Source: Anas platyrhynchos (lineage: Eukaryota > Chordata > Aves > Anseriformes > Anatidae). Taken from it: a stretch of 64,000 nt of DNA. The stretch covers positions 101,451,001 through 101,515,000 of the forward strand of contig NC_092588.1 of NCBI RefSeq assembly GCF_047663525.1, read 5' to 3'. Positions 1-11,480 of this stretch are shown here, one piece after another (position 1 is the first letter of the stretch; each line of letters opens with the position of its first letter). The notes under the pieces were generated by a model. That model did no database searches and was not told the DNA's origin. It was given only the letters and a program-made list of their open reading frames with translations. The position numbers and the translations under genes are program-made.

Positions 1-1204
1 CAGGCATCGATAGCATGACTTACCCTTTTCTCGTGCTGTCAGGACAGGCAGTTAAGGAAGAATCCTCATGATCCTAACACCCTGGAGAGAGCAACATGAC
101 TACCAACCAACAAGTTCAAAACGATAAGCTACAGCTCCCCACCAAAAAGGCATTTCACCCTGGTCTAGCAAACTGCACGTCCAGAATCCCCTAAAAATGC
201 TGCACGAGCCCAAGGCTTTGCACAACTCTGAATCCAGTTTAACGTTGCCAGTCCCAAATGAGGTTACCAAATCAGTGAGCTCTTTCAGAAATCAGAGTCT
301 CAATTGTGAACACAAAATAATACATTTTCGGGCACTCACAAGAACATCTGGACAAACTGAAACAGTCAAATTTTGTGTCTGGAGAAGAAAACAAGTCCAT
401 TTCTGTACTGCAGAGCAATCTGCTTGCTGGTGCTTCTGAAGCCTAAGGGTACTATAGTCTCTCTGAGAACAGTGGTACAGATATTGAAGAAAAGCAGAGA
501 AATGAATGTTATCATGTCTCAGTTGCTTCGGGCCAACCACCATCAGGTAAGATCCCAATCTCAGCTGTCAAGAACCTCTGGAGGAACGGAGACTTTCCAC
601 AATGCACAATGACAGCAGGATGCTAAACCTGCAAAGGCCCCATCAGTTCAAGTTTGGTTGGCCCGCGTTCTGTAGGAAAGACTCGTGTTCCTGGAGAGCA
701 CATACACAAAATTTTGGGGAAAACCTACTGGGAAAGAACACAGTTGTGCTGCCTGTTTGTGACTGTTACGTTAACACACAGTTAAGCGTGCTCACTAGGA
801 GAAAAAAGTAGTCTCCAGTAATGCACACGCTGTTAAAACAGATACAGAGAGACCAAAAAAACACCACAGTAAAAAGATTTTCCCCAAAACAAGAATTACA
901 AACCCACAACATCAAAAGTTAAAATTGTATTATGAAGAAATTCTCGTGTTTTGAAGAAGACAGACACTCGAGCAGCAATGATCCTAATTAAAGCCTTCTG
1001 CATGGCCCATGGCTGTTACCCACAGCTCCTCCATGCAGGGCCTGGAGGCCTTTTGTCAGGAAAGTAGTCAGCAAATCTGTACCTGAGCCCACTGCACAGG
1101 GCTCAGCACGCTGCTGACCTGCCTCTCGGAGAAAACGTGTAGGGAAGAGACTTGTGACCACAGGGGGGAAAGGCCGAGCTGTCACCCAGGGAGCTGCATA
1201 CAAA
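1..1204. other. Intergenic, nothing recognised
   Basis: Non-repetitive AT-moderate DNA. Short open frames show no codon signal, splice pairing or known motif. The GC-richer part after 980 is not clearly assignable to the adjoining CR1. Confidence 0.5.
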
Positions 1205-1985
1205 ATGGTTGCCCAAAGCCCCATCCAGCCTGGCCCTGAACACCTCCAGGGATGGGGCATCCACAGCTTCTCCGGGCAACCTGTGCCAGGGCCTCACTGT
1301 ACTCTCAGTAAAGATTTTCTTCTTAATATCTTATCCAATTTTCCCCTTTTTTAGTTTAAAACCATTGCTCCTTGTCCTATCACTACACTCCCTGACAAAG
1401 AGTCCCTTCCCAGCTTTCCTGTAGGCCCCCTTAAGGTACTGGAAGGTCTCTGTAAGGTCTTCCTGGAGCCTGCTTATCTCTAGGCTAAAGAACCCAACCT
1501 TCTTACCCTTTCTTCATAGGAGAGGTGCTTCAGAAATTTAGTAATTTTTATGGCTCTCCTCTGGACCCTCCATGAGGGTCCATGTCCTTCTTCCACGGGG
1601 GTCCCAGAGCTGAACTCAGGGCTCCAGGTGGGGTCTCACAAGAGCAGAGCAGAGGGGACAACCCCCTCCCTCAACCTGCTGGCCATGCTGCTGTTGATGC
1701 AGCACTTGGCCTTCTGAGCTGCAAGCACATGTGGAGCTTTTGATCCCCCAGTACCACCAAGTCCATCCCCACAGGACTGCTCTCTATCACCCAACCTGTA
1801 TTTGTGTTTGAAATTGCCCTGACCCAGCCTTAGGGCCTTGGACTCAGCTTTGTTGCTGTTCAAGCACGTTGTTCACCCAGGCCCACCTCTCCAGGTCCCT
1901 CTTGAGGACATCCCTTCCCACCAGTGCCATAACCACACCACAGGGCTTGGTGTCATCCCCAAACTTGCTGAGGGTGCTGAGGTGG
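1205..1985 (-). mobile_element. CR1 LINE fragment, minus orientation, 3' end missing
   Basis: The complement matches the C-terminal part of CR1 ORF2. It contains the usual blocks (gcc-aggctgga-tggggctttgggcaacc at the low-coordinate end, and gagaccccacctggagccc) up to the agcaagtttggggatgacaccaag block near 1,960. The usual terminal ATTCTATGAT repeat is absent beyond 1,205, so the 3' end has been lost or replaced. Frames are broken throughout. This is an old, dead copy. Confidence 0.85.
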
Positions 1986-2982
1986 AGAGGTGATGGTAAA
2001 GGCATGGCTTCCCAGGCAGAGGCGGTGCACCCAGAGCAGCAGCAGACATCACGTCAGACTGTGAATGTTCCCTCAATAACTTTTCCATGCCACCCATGCC
2101 TCCTGCTCATTACCTGTGCGTACCAGTTCTGCGCCTAAAGGTGAAGTTAAGCCTATACCTTTCTGCACAGTAACACAGCTGAGGTGAAGTTTCACAGGCT
2201 TCAGCTTGCTTCCACATCCGCTGAAGAGTCACGCTGGAAAATCTTAAAGAAGCCATAAAACACTCCCTTCTGGAAAGAAGCCACAGGACAAATCGTTAAG
2301 CAAAATTGACTTTCTGATAGAGTTTAGGTCCCTTGGACTGGAGTGGCGGGATTTCAATTGATGTAGTAACTATGGAAGCCTTAAGTGATTTCCAGAAACT
2401 ATTTCAGTCATTCACATTAAAAAAAAAAAAAAATCAAGAAATTCATCATGTTATGCATAATTTCTCTTTACTTGCCCAAAAGCTATGTCAAGTCAAAGCT
2501 TAAGAGGAAATTAACTATGGGTATTTTTAGTATTTGTTTCCTAACCAGTCCTTTTGGTACTCTGTTTGCATAAGAAATGGAAGGTAGGAGGTTCGTGTGC
2601 AGATGTTGCGCTCCATTGAGATCATCTGCCATGAGACAGAAAGCAGTTTCAGCAGTCAGAAAAAAAAAAAAAAAAAAAGTCTTTTGAGCAGCTTTGCCTC
2701 CAGCAGAACCTTCTTTTTTTCCCACATCAGCCACCACTTCCCCTAGGCAGAACAAGTCAGGAATGGTAAAACACTTGCATCAAAATGTGCAACTGCAGAC
2801 GTGCAACTGCAAGCGTCCAACCACTTGTAATTAAGTTTTACAATACAAGTGAAAGGGTATGCCAAACTGGGGAGAGTTAGCCCTGCTACCTTACACCTTG
2901 TAAGTACAAAATCTTTGCAGAATGGCTTGTTTTGCATGAAGCGGATCACAGTTCTGCTCATGGATCTGAATGAGATGTAACA
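1986..2982. other. Intergenic between two CR1 insertions
   Basis: Contains A runs near 2,420 and 2,660. No gene, RNA or repeat family recognised. Confidence 0.5.
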
Positions 2983-3942
2983 CCACCAGCTGGGTAGATG
3001 GGGGGAGAGCAGTGAGCATCATCTACCTTGACTTTAGCAAGGCTTTTGATACTGTCTTCCATGACATCCTGATAGAAAAGCTGAAGAAGTGTGGGATAGG
3101 AAAGCTCTGCAGGAGGATCTGGATAGGCTGCACTGATGGGCTGAGGTCAACTGCATGAAGTTCAACAAGGCCAAGCGCTGGGTCCTGCACCTGGGGCGCA
3201 ATAACCCCAAGCAGAGCTACAGGCTGGGAGATGAATGGTTGGAGAGCTGCCAGGCAGAGAACGACCTGGGAGTGATGGTTGATAGTCGGCTGAATATGAG
3301 CCAGCAGTGTGCTCAGGTGGCCAAGAAGGCCAACGGCATCCTGGCTTGTATCAGAAACAGTGTGACCAGCAGGGCTAGGGAGGTGATCGTCCCCCTGTAC
3401 TCGGCTCTGGTGAGGCCGCACCTCGAGTACTGTGTTCAGTTTTGGGCCCCTCGCTACAAGAAGGACATCGAGGTGCTTGAGCGGGTCCAGAGAAGGGCAA
3501 CGAAGCTGGTGAGGGGCCTGGAGAACAAGTCCTACAAGGAGCGGCTGAGGGAGCTGGGCTTGTTCAGCCTGGAGAAAAGGAGGCTCAGGGGCGACCGTAT
3601 TGCTCTCTACAGATACCTTAAAGGAGGCTGTAGCGAGGTGGGGGTTGGTCTATTCTCCCATGTGCCTGGTGACAGGACGAGGGGGAACGGGCTTAAGTTG
3701 CGCCAGGGGAGTTTTAGGTTGGATCTTAGGAAGAACTTCTTTACCGAAAGGGTTGTTAGACATTGGAACAGGCTGCCCAGGGAAGTGGTGGAGTCACCAT
3801 CCCTGGAAGTCTTTAAAAGATGTTTAGATGTAGAGCTTAGGGATATGGTTTAGTGGGGACTGTTAGCATTAGGTCAGAGGTTAGACTCGATGATCTTGAG
3901 GTCTCTTCCAACCTAGAAATTCTGTGATTCTGTGTGATTCTG
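2983..3942 (+). mobile_element. CR1 LINE, 5'-truncated with an internal deletion, young-looking
   Basis: It starts in the reverse transcriptase region with [11 protein letters not shown] around 3,018-3,055. It then jumps past the catalytic part of the domain near 3,100 and continues with an unbroken 232-codon frame (3155-3853) covering the C-terminal part of ORF2 ([48 protein letters not shown]). It ends in the 3' UTR and ATTCTGTGATTCTGTG repeats at 3,929-3,942. The long open frame indicates a comparatively recent insertion. It cannot transpose on its own, because the 5' part of ORF2 and much of the RT are missing. Confidence 0.92.
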
Positions 3943-5008
3943 TAATAGAGGAGTGGACAGCAAGGTGGGTTGAGAACTGGCTGACTGGCCGAGCTCAGAG
4001 GGTGGTGATCGGTGGAGCAGAGTCTGGCTGGAGGCCTGTGATTAGCGGTGTTCCCCAGGGGTCGGTGCTGGGTCCAGTCTTGTTCAACATCTTCATCGAC
4101 GACCTTGATGAGGGAATAGTGTCTGCCCTCAGCAAGTACACCAATAACACAAAGCTGGGAGGAGTGGCTGACATGCCAGAAGGCTGTGCTGCCATTCAGC
4201 GAGACCTAGACAGGCTGTAGAGATGGGCAGGAAGAAACCAAATGAGATTTAATAAGAGCAAGTGTAGAGTCCTGCACCTGGGAAGGAACAACCCGAAGTA
4301 TCAGTACAGGCTGGGGGACGACCTGATGGAGAGGAGCTCTGAGGAGAAGGACCTGGGCATCCTGGTGGACGACAAGTTGACCATGAGCCAGCACTGTGCC
4401 CTTGTGGCCAAGAGGACTAACGGGATCCTGGCGTGCATTAAAAGGAGTGTGGCCAGCAGATCAAGAGGGGTGATCCTCCCCTTCTACTCTGCCCTGGTCA
4501 GGCCTCACCCGGAGTACTGTGTCCAGTTCTGGGCTCCTGGTACAAGAAAGACAGGGATCTCCTGGAAAGAGTCCAGCGGAGGGCCACAAAGCTGATATGG
4601 GGCATGGAGCATCTTCCCTGTGATGAAAGGCTGAGAAACCTGGCTCTGTTCAGCATGGAGAAAAGAAGACTGAGAGAGGATCTTATCAATGTGTATAAAC
4701 ACCTAAGGTGTGGGAGACAGAGGGATTTGGCCAACCTCTTTTCAGTGGTTTGTGGGTACAGGACAAGGGGCAGTGGCCACAAAATGGAGCCCAGGGAGTT
4801 CGGCACCAACACGTGGAAGATCTTCTTCACGGTGAGGGTGACGGAACACTGGGACAGGCTGCCCAGGGAGGTTGTGGAGTCTCCTCTGGAGATATTCAAG
4901 GCCCATCTGGACGCCAACCCGGGCAGCCTGCTCTAAGGAACCTGCTTTGGCAGGGGATTGACCCGATGATCTCTGGAGGTCCTTTCCAACCCCTACAGTT
5001 CTGTGACC
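3943..5008 (+). mobile_element. Second CR1 LINE copy, head-to-tail with the preceding one
   Basis: It begins immediately after the terminal repeat of the upstream copy, in the RT region ([20 protein letters not shown] at about 4,050-4,105). The aligned YADD-type position reads YTNN here (normally FADDT), so it is catalytically dead. It continues through LHLGRNNP to the 3' UTR and ends near ACAGTTCTGTGACC at 5,008. Frameshifts near 4,550 and in the last third break the frame. It belongs to a different subfamily or age class from the first copy. Confidence 0.9.
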
Positions 5009-7639
5009 TCGCACAAGCTGCAGCCAGTATCCCTGTCCAGCAGCACAAACAGATCCAGAAGCAGCCCTTAGCCTATGTCAGGTGCCTGAAGTTGGGTAGT
5101 ATAAATACTCCTCCTTCTGCAAATGGCCAGGAGAAAATCCAACAGGCATCTATTCGGCAACTTGAACTTCATTTTTAATGCAGAGCATAGCTGAACAAGG
5201 GCTTCAAATCAAGTACTGGTGGATCCTTGCATTTCTGCCAGCAAGGGGGTGGATTCTGCCCAAGAAAAGGCTCAGGATACAGTCATCTCTCAGCAATGGC
5301 TTTGGTCATCATCTTCTCTCAAAAAGAAAACACTGAGAGCAGAAATTGGTTGATTAATTCGCCTGCATAACGTGGAGAGGATTGGATCTCTCAGGCAAAA
5401 GGTAAGGTCTACCTGAAGTTAGAGATGGGTCTCTCACAGAGCTGCTAAAACACAGACATTACACTGCAGAGCGGGGGAAAGAATGAAATCAGTGGGGCAA
5501 ACCTGGACCCTAACACCCAGAGACTGCCAGCACCCACTCAGACACAGCAGACAAGCCCTGGACAAGCTAAGGTTTTCCACTATGAGTCGTGCAGATCAGC
5601 GTCTCTTCACAGTGAAAGGCTTCAGCTAAATCCTGTCAAAATTGGAACTTGTAGCTTCAAGAAGGCAAAACTCCCAGAGTCTCTTGCTCTACCCCTGAAA
5701 AAAAAACACATTTAGTGCCTAGGAAGACAGAGAGATGCTAGCAAAATGAATCTCAGAAGCATATGTGAATAGAGCCTGAGTTTTAGCTAACCAAAAGCCT
5801 ATATGCCTACCAAGCAGACCAAAGCCCTAAGCCCACAAAGAGGGAAAAGAGCAGGGACTGGGGGAGCGTGGCAGCACGCTGCAGAGGTAGATGGACTGGC
5901 AATGCAGGAGGAAACCCTCTCCTCCCTGGAGGTTTCAATTCCTAATGAAACATGAAAGGGCAGAGACATGACAGCGTAAAAGCAGCACCTCTTTTCTGGC
6001 TGGTAAATACTGACTGGGCACGGTGGAGGCCCCCAGGCGCTCGTGTCTAGTTCCAGCAGTGCATCAGAGGGGTTTTGATAGTCTCTAAGCCGCTGCTCCC
6101 ATCCCTAACACATACAGCGTGTATTAATGTATTTTATACATTTTCTTTGGCTTGTTTAATGGAAACGGAGGCTTTCAATGAACAGGCTGGCCGAGCCAAA
6201 GCTCACAAATACCTTGCTACGCTGTCTATGCACTCCTCTCTCACTTCCCTGTTCCAAGCCCTCAAAAAAGAGCATTTAAGCGATGTTTTTTTTCCCACTT
6301 GGCTCACATGGAAGGTGAGCTGATCTGTGCTGTGAAGTTCTATATTGGTTCCTCTTATTTTTTTCAGCGACCAAAAAGGGAAGGAATAGAAAACAGCCTC
6401 TTTAAATGAAATATGCCCTTGTCAAAACAATTTAACAAATGGAAAAGGCATGCCCATTATGCTGGTTTTCCAGAAGTTCGTCAACCTCGCTGTTAAATGT
6501 TAGCACGTAAGAAAAATTACTCTATTTGTTCTTTATGGTTTGTTCCTGAGATCAAAGTGCTGTGGGCTGGAGGGTGTTTGACATCCAAGAAACACTCGTT
6601 GCTGCAATATTGTCTGTAGTGTCTTTTGTTAGTTTTGTTTCTTTATAAGGCTTTAAAGAACAGCAGTCAACACTTGCAGCACATTGGCATCCCATCAAAT
6701 GCCAAACTCGTCCTTTTAGAGCGCATGGGAGGAGAATATTTTTATGGCTCTTATTATGGTTTTCTCCTTTCATTAGGTCCTCTGATAGAAGTAGCTGGAA
6801 AGTGTCTTGCATCCCAATCTCCTTTCACTTGCAAGAGATTGGTCCAACAGTGAAGTCAACACTATTCATCCTTTATTTAAGAGGAGTTAGAGCCTTATAT
6901 AGATAAACCCAGCAGTTTGTTTTAGACAAATATATAAATCATGAGGAATTTTTTTTTTTGAAAAAAGTTTGTTGTTCAACAGATTTTTTTCAGTAGTTTT
7001 TATTTAGCTCCTATCAGATGGTGGATGATATTCAAAGGGCTGGAAACGTATGTCAGTAATAAAAACAGCTTTATTTAACCAAACCAATTCAACTGAGTGA
7101 ATTAGCACGCAGGGATGGTTTGAATAGAAACATTTTAACACCTATGGCGCAATTTTAGAAACGCAGAGTTTCAGTGGAGTTCAGTAAGCTAAGCTAATAT
7201 GATTTAAAAAGCAGCTGCTTCAAACCCCACATCAAGATAAGGATGGAAAATTTGTTTGCTGTTGGGAGGTAACCAGAGTTACAAACACATCCTGCTATCT
7301 GCAAGTAATTATTCAAGTGCAAATAGACTCTCTAAATACGTGTATCTTGAGGAAAAAAAAAAGTTTCTCCAGAAAATGGCATTTTTTGCAAAACAATGAA
7401 GTAAACCACAACTGGTATCCCAATTTTGATTGGATATAAGCCTACTTTCCTGTTAACGAAACACACCCCCATAAGTCTATTTTAAGTGACACTAAAACTT
7501 AGGATGTCTATGTTTGAATCCTATTTGAGACATACTTGTTACAGTATTTTTGAAATGTGTGCAAATAAAAAAAAATGACATCTGCAGGCCATAACAACCA
7601 TAAACCTAGGATGATCACCTGGCTCAGAGTCTGATCCCT
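5009..7639. other. Intergenic, nothing recognised
   Basis: Unique-looking DNA with no long open frame. The TTTT-rich stretch at 6,280-6,370 and the 75-codon frame at 6,626 show no family features. Confidence 0.5.
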
Positions 7640-8440
7640 GGCTCCCAGGAGCAGCTTTGCTCTAGATAATCTTTTATAAACTTACTGAGTTTCATCTTCA
7701 CTTCTGCTACATCTTGCACCCCCCACTGCTCCCATGCAGTGTCTGTTCAGAGTTTGACTGCTTTCATAGTCAAAACCTCATTTCTTAACCCTAACCTATA
7801 CGCAGTCCTCGCCAGTTTATGCCCCTCTGTTCCTCTGCCAACACAGGCCTTCAGTATAAAAAGTTACTTTCTGCCATGATGTATTTAGAGAAAAATATAT
7901 ATCTATACACACACATGCTCCCAGGTTTTCCCTTGCTAAGTCAAGCAAGCCTACTTTTTCTAGCCTTTGCTTGTAAAACCACCCATCCATTCCCCTGATT
8001 ATCCCAATACCCTTGGCTAGGCAAGCTTCAGTTTCAGGTCATCTGTCTCGAATACTAATGAAAACCATACACAGGGTCTTAAACAAGGTCTCATTAATGA
8101 ACACTGTATGATGTCAGTAGTATTTCCCTATCTGGACATACTGTTCCAGAGACATCCTAGGATTGCATTCACCTCTTGCACATCTTCACAGCTGAGTCAG
8201 CTCATGAGTGTTTCTCGGTCATTCCCAGACCTCCCAGCTTCAAGCAGCAGGTGTCAGTAATAGCCCCCAAATGCACGACATTATCCTCTGTGCTCATTAG
8301 TTTGATCCCAGTTGTAGCCCTCATTCTGTGCATGATCCCAACCCCCTTTCATGCTGACGAGTCCCAGCTTTGTGTCATCAGCACATCCTTGATTAGAGAC
8401 TTGGGAAGAAGCACTTCCCCAGGGTGAGCTCCCCAGAACA
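7640..8440 (-). mobile_element. Ancient CR1/L3-like LINE relic, minus orientation
   Basis: Read on the plus strand it carries blocks typical of the antisense of old amniote CR1 elements: ccagtttatgcccctctgttc (7,813), caaggtctcattaatga (8,083), atcctaggattgcattcacc (8,153) and tttgtgtcatcagcaca (8,370). Similarity is low and the boundaries are approximate. No coding potential remains. Confidence 0.55.
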
Positions 8441-11374
8441 TAATTAACAAATCGATTATTCTGAGCATTAGGTACAACCTGCCCTAAATAACTTTCAGAT
8501 CTATGAGAAAGCCTCATCTCTGCTCCAAGGAGTGAAAGAGACAGCTGGGTAAACTCAAGCTGGGAGGAGATGCTGAGTGTACAACCAGCATAATTACATT
8601 GCCTCTTCTGTGGGACACCAACAGCAAGTTTCCCTAAACATAGCTCAGTGGAGGTGAATATAACAAGAAAGACTTCAGTGGGACAAAGAACAGAGCTGCC
8701 ATACATTCACAGATAGATAGTCCACATTTTAGAAGCAGCATGGATGATGGTATGGCCAAGTTTGTGCATAAAAATAACAGAACAGCAAATTAATTTGATA
8801 GAACAAAATCTAAATGACAAAGACACTGATTATTTCTAGCAAAAGCCTTTCTGCATTGAGGGAAGACAATGCAGAATCCAGGAAGGTGCAAGGGCCGGTG
8901 GGGATCTCCCCACCAGGAAAGGTGCAGATTCACCTATAGTGATACAGAGAAGTTAAAACGGTATCTTTAATTGTAAGGTTCAAGAGAAAAAGATGGAAAT
9001 TAAATGTGTTAAGAAGTAAATCTGTTTTTGTAAGAATAAAAACTCTCCAGTTGGGAAACTCCTGAGAACAGAAATTTTCAGGGGGAGGAAACCAATGACA
9101 TTTTAGAGCAAATAACAAACAGAGCAAGTTTTACTCCACCAAAAAGCAATTTTTCCTTTAAAGTCAACCTATCTTCTCCTAACCTCTTCCTATTGTAGTA
9201 ATTCTTCATCCAGCAGAAACTATTCCCACCTTACAATGTGTTTAAGAATGATGTCAAACATATTACACCGTGCTGAAATTACTGATGTTAAGTCATCCAA
9301 TAATCAATTACATTTGAGGCATACTGTCAGCTCATCCGCCAAAAAAAAAAAAAAGCAAACACTCTGATTTACTAAATGTGCTTGTCATTTTCCTTCAAAC
9401 AGAATCCCCAAAACACTCTCACATTTTAAAATTGCTTACTAGAGCAATGACAGAGACTTCTTCATGAAAGCCAACAAGCACCATAGGCCTACAATGCTCT
9501 CTTAATAAAGAGCAGACAAACAACAGAGGAGTCTCCAGACTGCTGTGGGGCCCCAGTCATGCAGCTGAATGATGGAGAGCCCAGTGATGTATCCAAGCTC
9601 TTACTGAGCTAGAGCTTGCTACAGGGATGTACTCACACTGGATGCAAAGAGACTGCTCTCTCCTCCTCCCAAAGGATAACCAATTCCCATTCAAAAAACA
9701 CATCAATACCAAGAGTGGAAATAAACAGAAACAGAATAGATCCCTTTTGAGTAACTTGCCTAGTAATTATGAACTTAAAGCATATAAATTGCTTTCCAGG
9801 TGGCAGCATTCTACAGTCAAATGAAGAAAAATCACAATGATCTTCCTTTTCTGTTGCTAAATACTAAACTCAACTCATTTGGATGGACAAAAGCAAGTAC
9901 TTACAGAGATTAAACAAATCTCTCAGATAATTGCATGCAGTATCTATTTGAACATACTCACACTTTTTAACTCTCTACATAAATTTTCTTAGGTTTTAAT
10001 TAAATCTTCCATATAATATGATGCATAACGAAGTATAATACATAAATGTTATTGAATTTAATCCTTTATACAGGTGCACATATTTCTATACGTATAAACA
10101 CATTTTAGGAGAAATTTGTAATACACTTCGATCATTCTGCATTTTTACAGTGTCATTACGGATAAATTACAAGATGCTGAAAGATTGAATGAAAAAGTTC
10201 ATATTCTACAGCTCTCAGAGGTGTTAAGAACAACACAGTCAGGAAATGAGCTAACAAAAGCCCACTCTAACATTTGAACACTAGTAATAGCAGCACATAA
10301 TACTTCAAGTAAAAAGAAATATGAGAACACAAGTAATAACAAGTAATATTTAATAATAAATTTACAAAAATATAATAACATGAACAATTTTAGAACTTGT
10401 GTTTCATGAAATATCACAACTGTAGTGTGAAACTCACTACCCATTGGTTTTCAAAATGCTGAGCAAGACAAAAGAGAGGAAAAACTCTTAGTGGTTTCTC
10501 TGAGGGCAATATTTCATCTAGAATATACAGCCATCTAGGCAAAATCTTTATTTCACCTTACCAGAGAGAATATTGCTCATTAGCAGGTCCCTGTATGCTA
10601 CTTAAAGACCCCTTCTGCCTCCATTTTGCAGGTGAACAGCATGAATTTATTTTTCATACACTATGAAGCTCCTCACAACTGGCTGAAATTCACAAAGTCA
10701 TCCCACCTCTGCCCAGATAGCACAGCCTGGACTGTCCAGCTGCAGCCAAAGAACCCACTGCTCCTGTTTCTGTTATCCCTGGTCTATCTCAAACAGGCTG
10801 CTGCAGTCCAGCAGAGCTTACTATATTAATTGCAAAACTTTTCCTAACTTTCATCAGTTAACACCAAAGCATTAGACACATCTAAAACATGTCTGCTGTG
10901 GTAGCTTAGAGAAAGTATCTCAAACACTGTTCACTTTATTTCTTGAACCACCACCCTACCTAACATATCTCACGTGCCTACATTTTCATCTTGGACTGCA
11001 TCTGACCAATCATATTGACCAGCATCCGTGGCAATCCTCTTCTCTAACCCATTCCACATCACCACAAACGGAAGAACAAACCACAGGTATACAGGAGACT
11101 GAGAGCTACTCAAACATAAAAAGGCAATTCAAAGAGGATTCCCTCCAAAATATCATGTAAGCATACATGAGAATTATCAAATGTCAAATTACAGATTCAG
11201 GTAAAGTGAAAGAAATCCTGGCATTTGTATAACATCATGCTCACCAAAAGATATTCCAGTAGCTAAATCTTTTTTTTTTTTTTTTAAACACTTAACTGTA
11301 CAGTTGTGTTAAAAACAGAAATAAAATAAGGAAAAAGTAATTTATTAGTGACTTGAAAAAATTTCATGTCCAGA
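8441..11374. other. Intergenic, AT-rich
   Basis: Strongly AT-rich from about 9,900 to 10,400. No coding signal or repeat family recognised, only short A/T runs. Confidence 0.5.
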
Positions 11375-11480
11375 ATTCACCATTACACTCATCTAGTCCG
11401 ACTTCTACACACAGCACAGTACTGAATTGCACAGAGTAACTCCAGAATTTAATCAATATCTTTAAAAGACTCCTCAGAAG
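11375..11480 (-). mobile_element. Possible ancient CR1 fragment
   Basis: The plus strand has the order catctagtccgacttctac, then acagcacagtactgaattgcac, then agtaactcc. This resembles the antisense of an old CR1 block (tctagtctgacctcc, caggcca, cacccagt). It is short and diverged, so the call is tentative. Confidence 0.35.

Noticed and set aside
3155-3853. 232-codon frame as a host gene
   Set aside because: Sequence blocks and the following ATTCTGTGAT repeats show it is the C-terminal part of CR1 ORF2.
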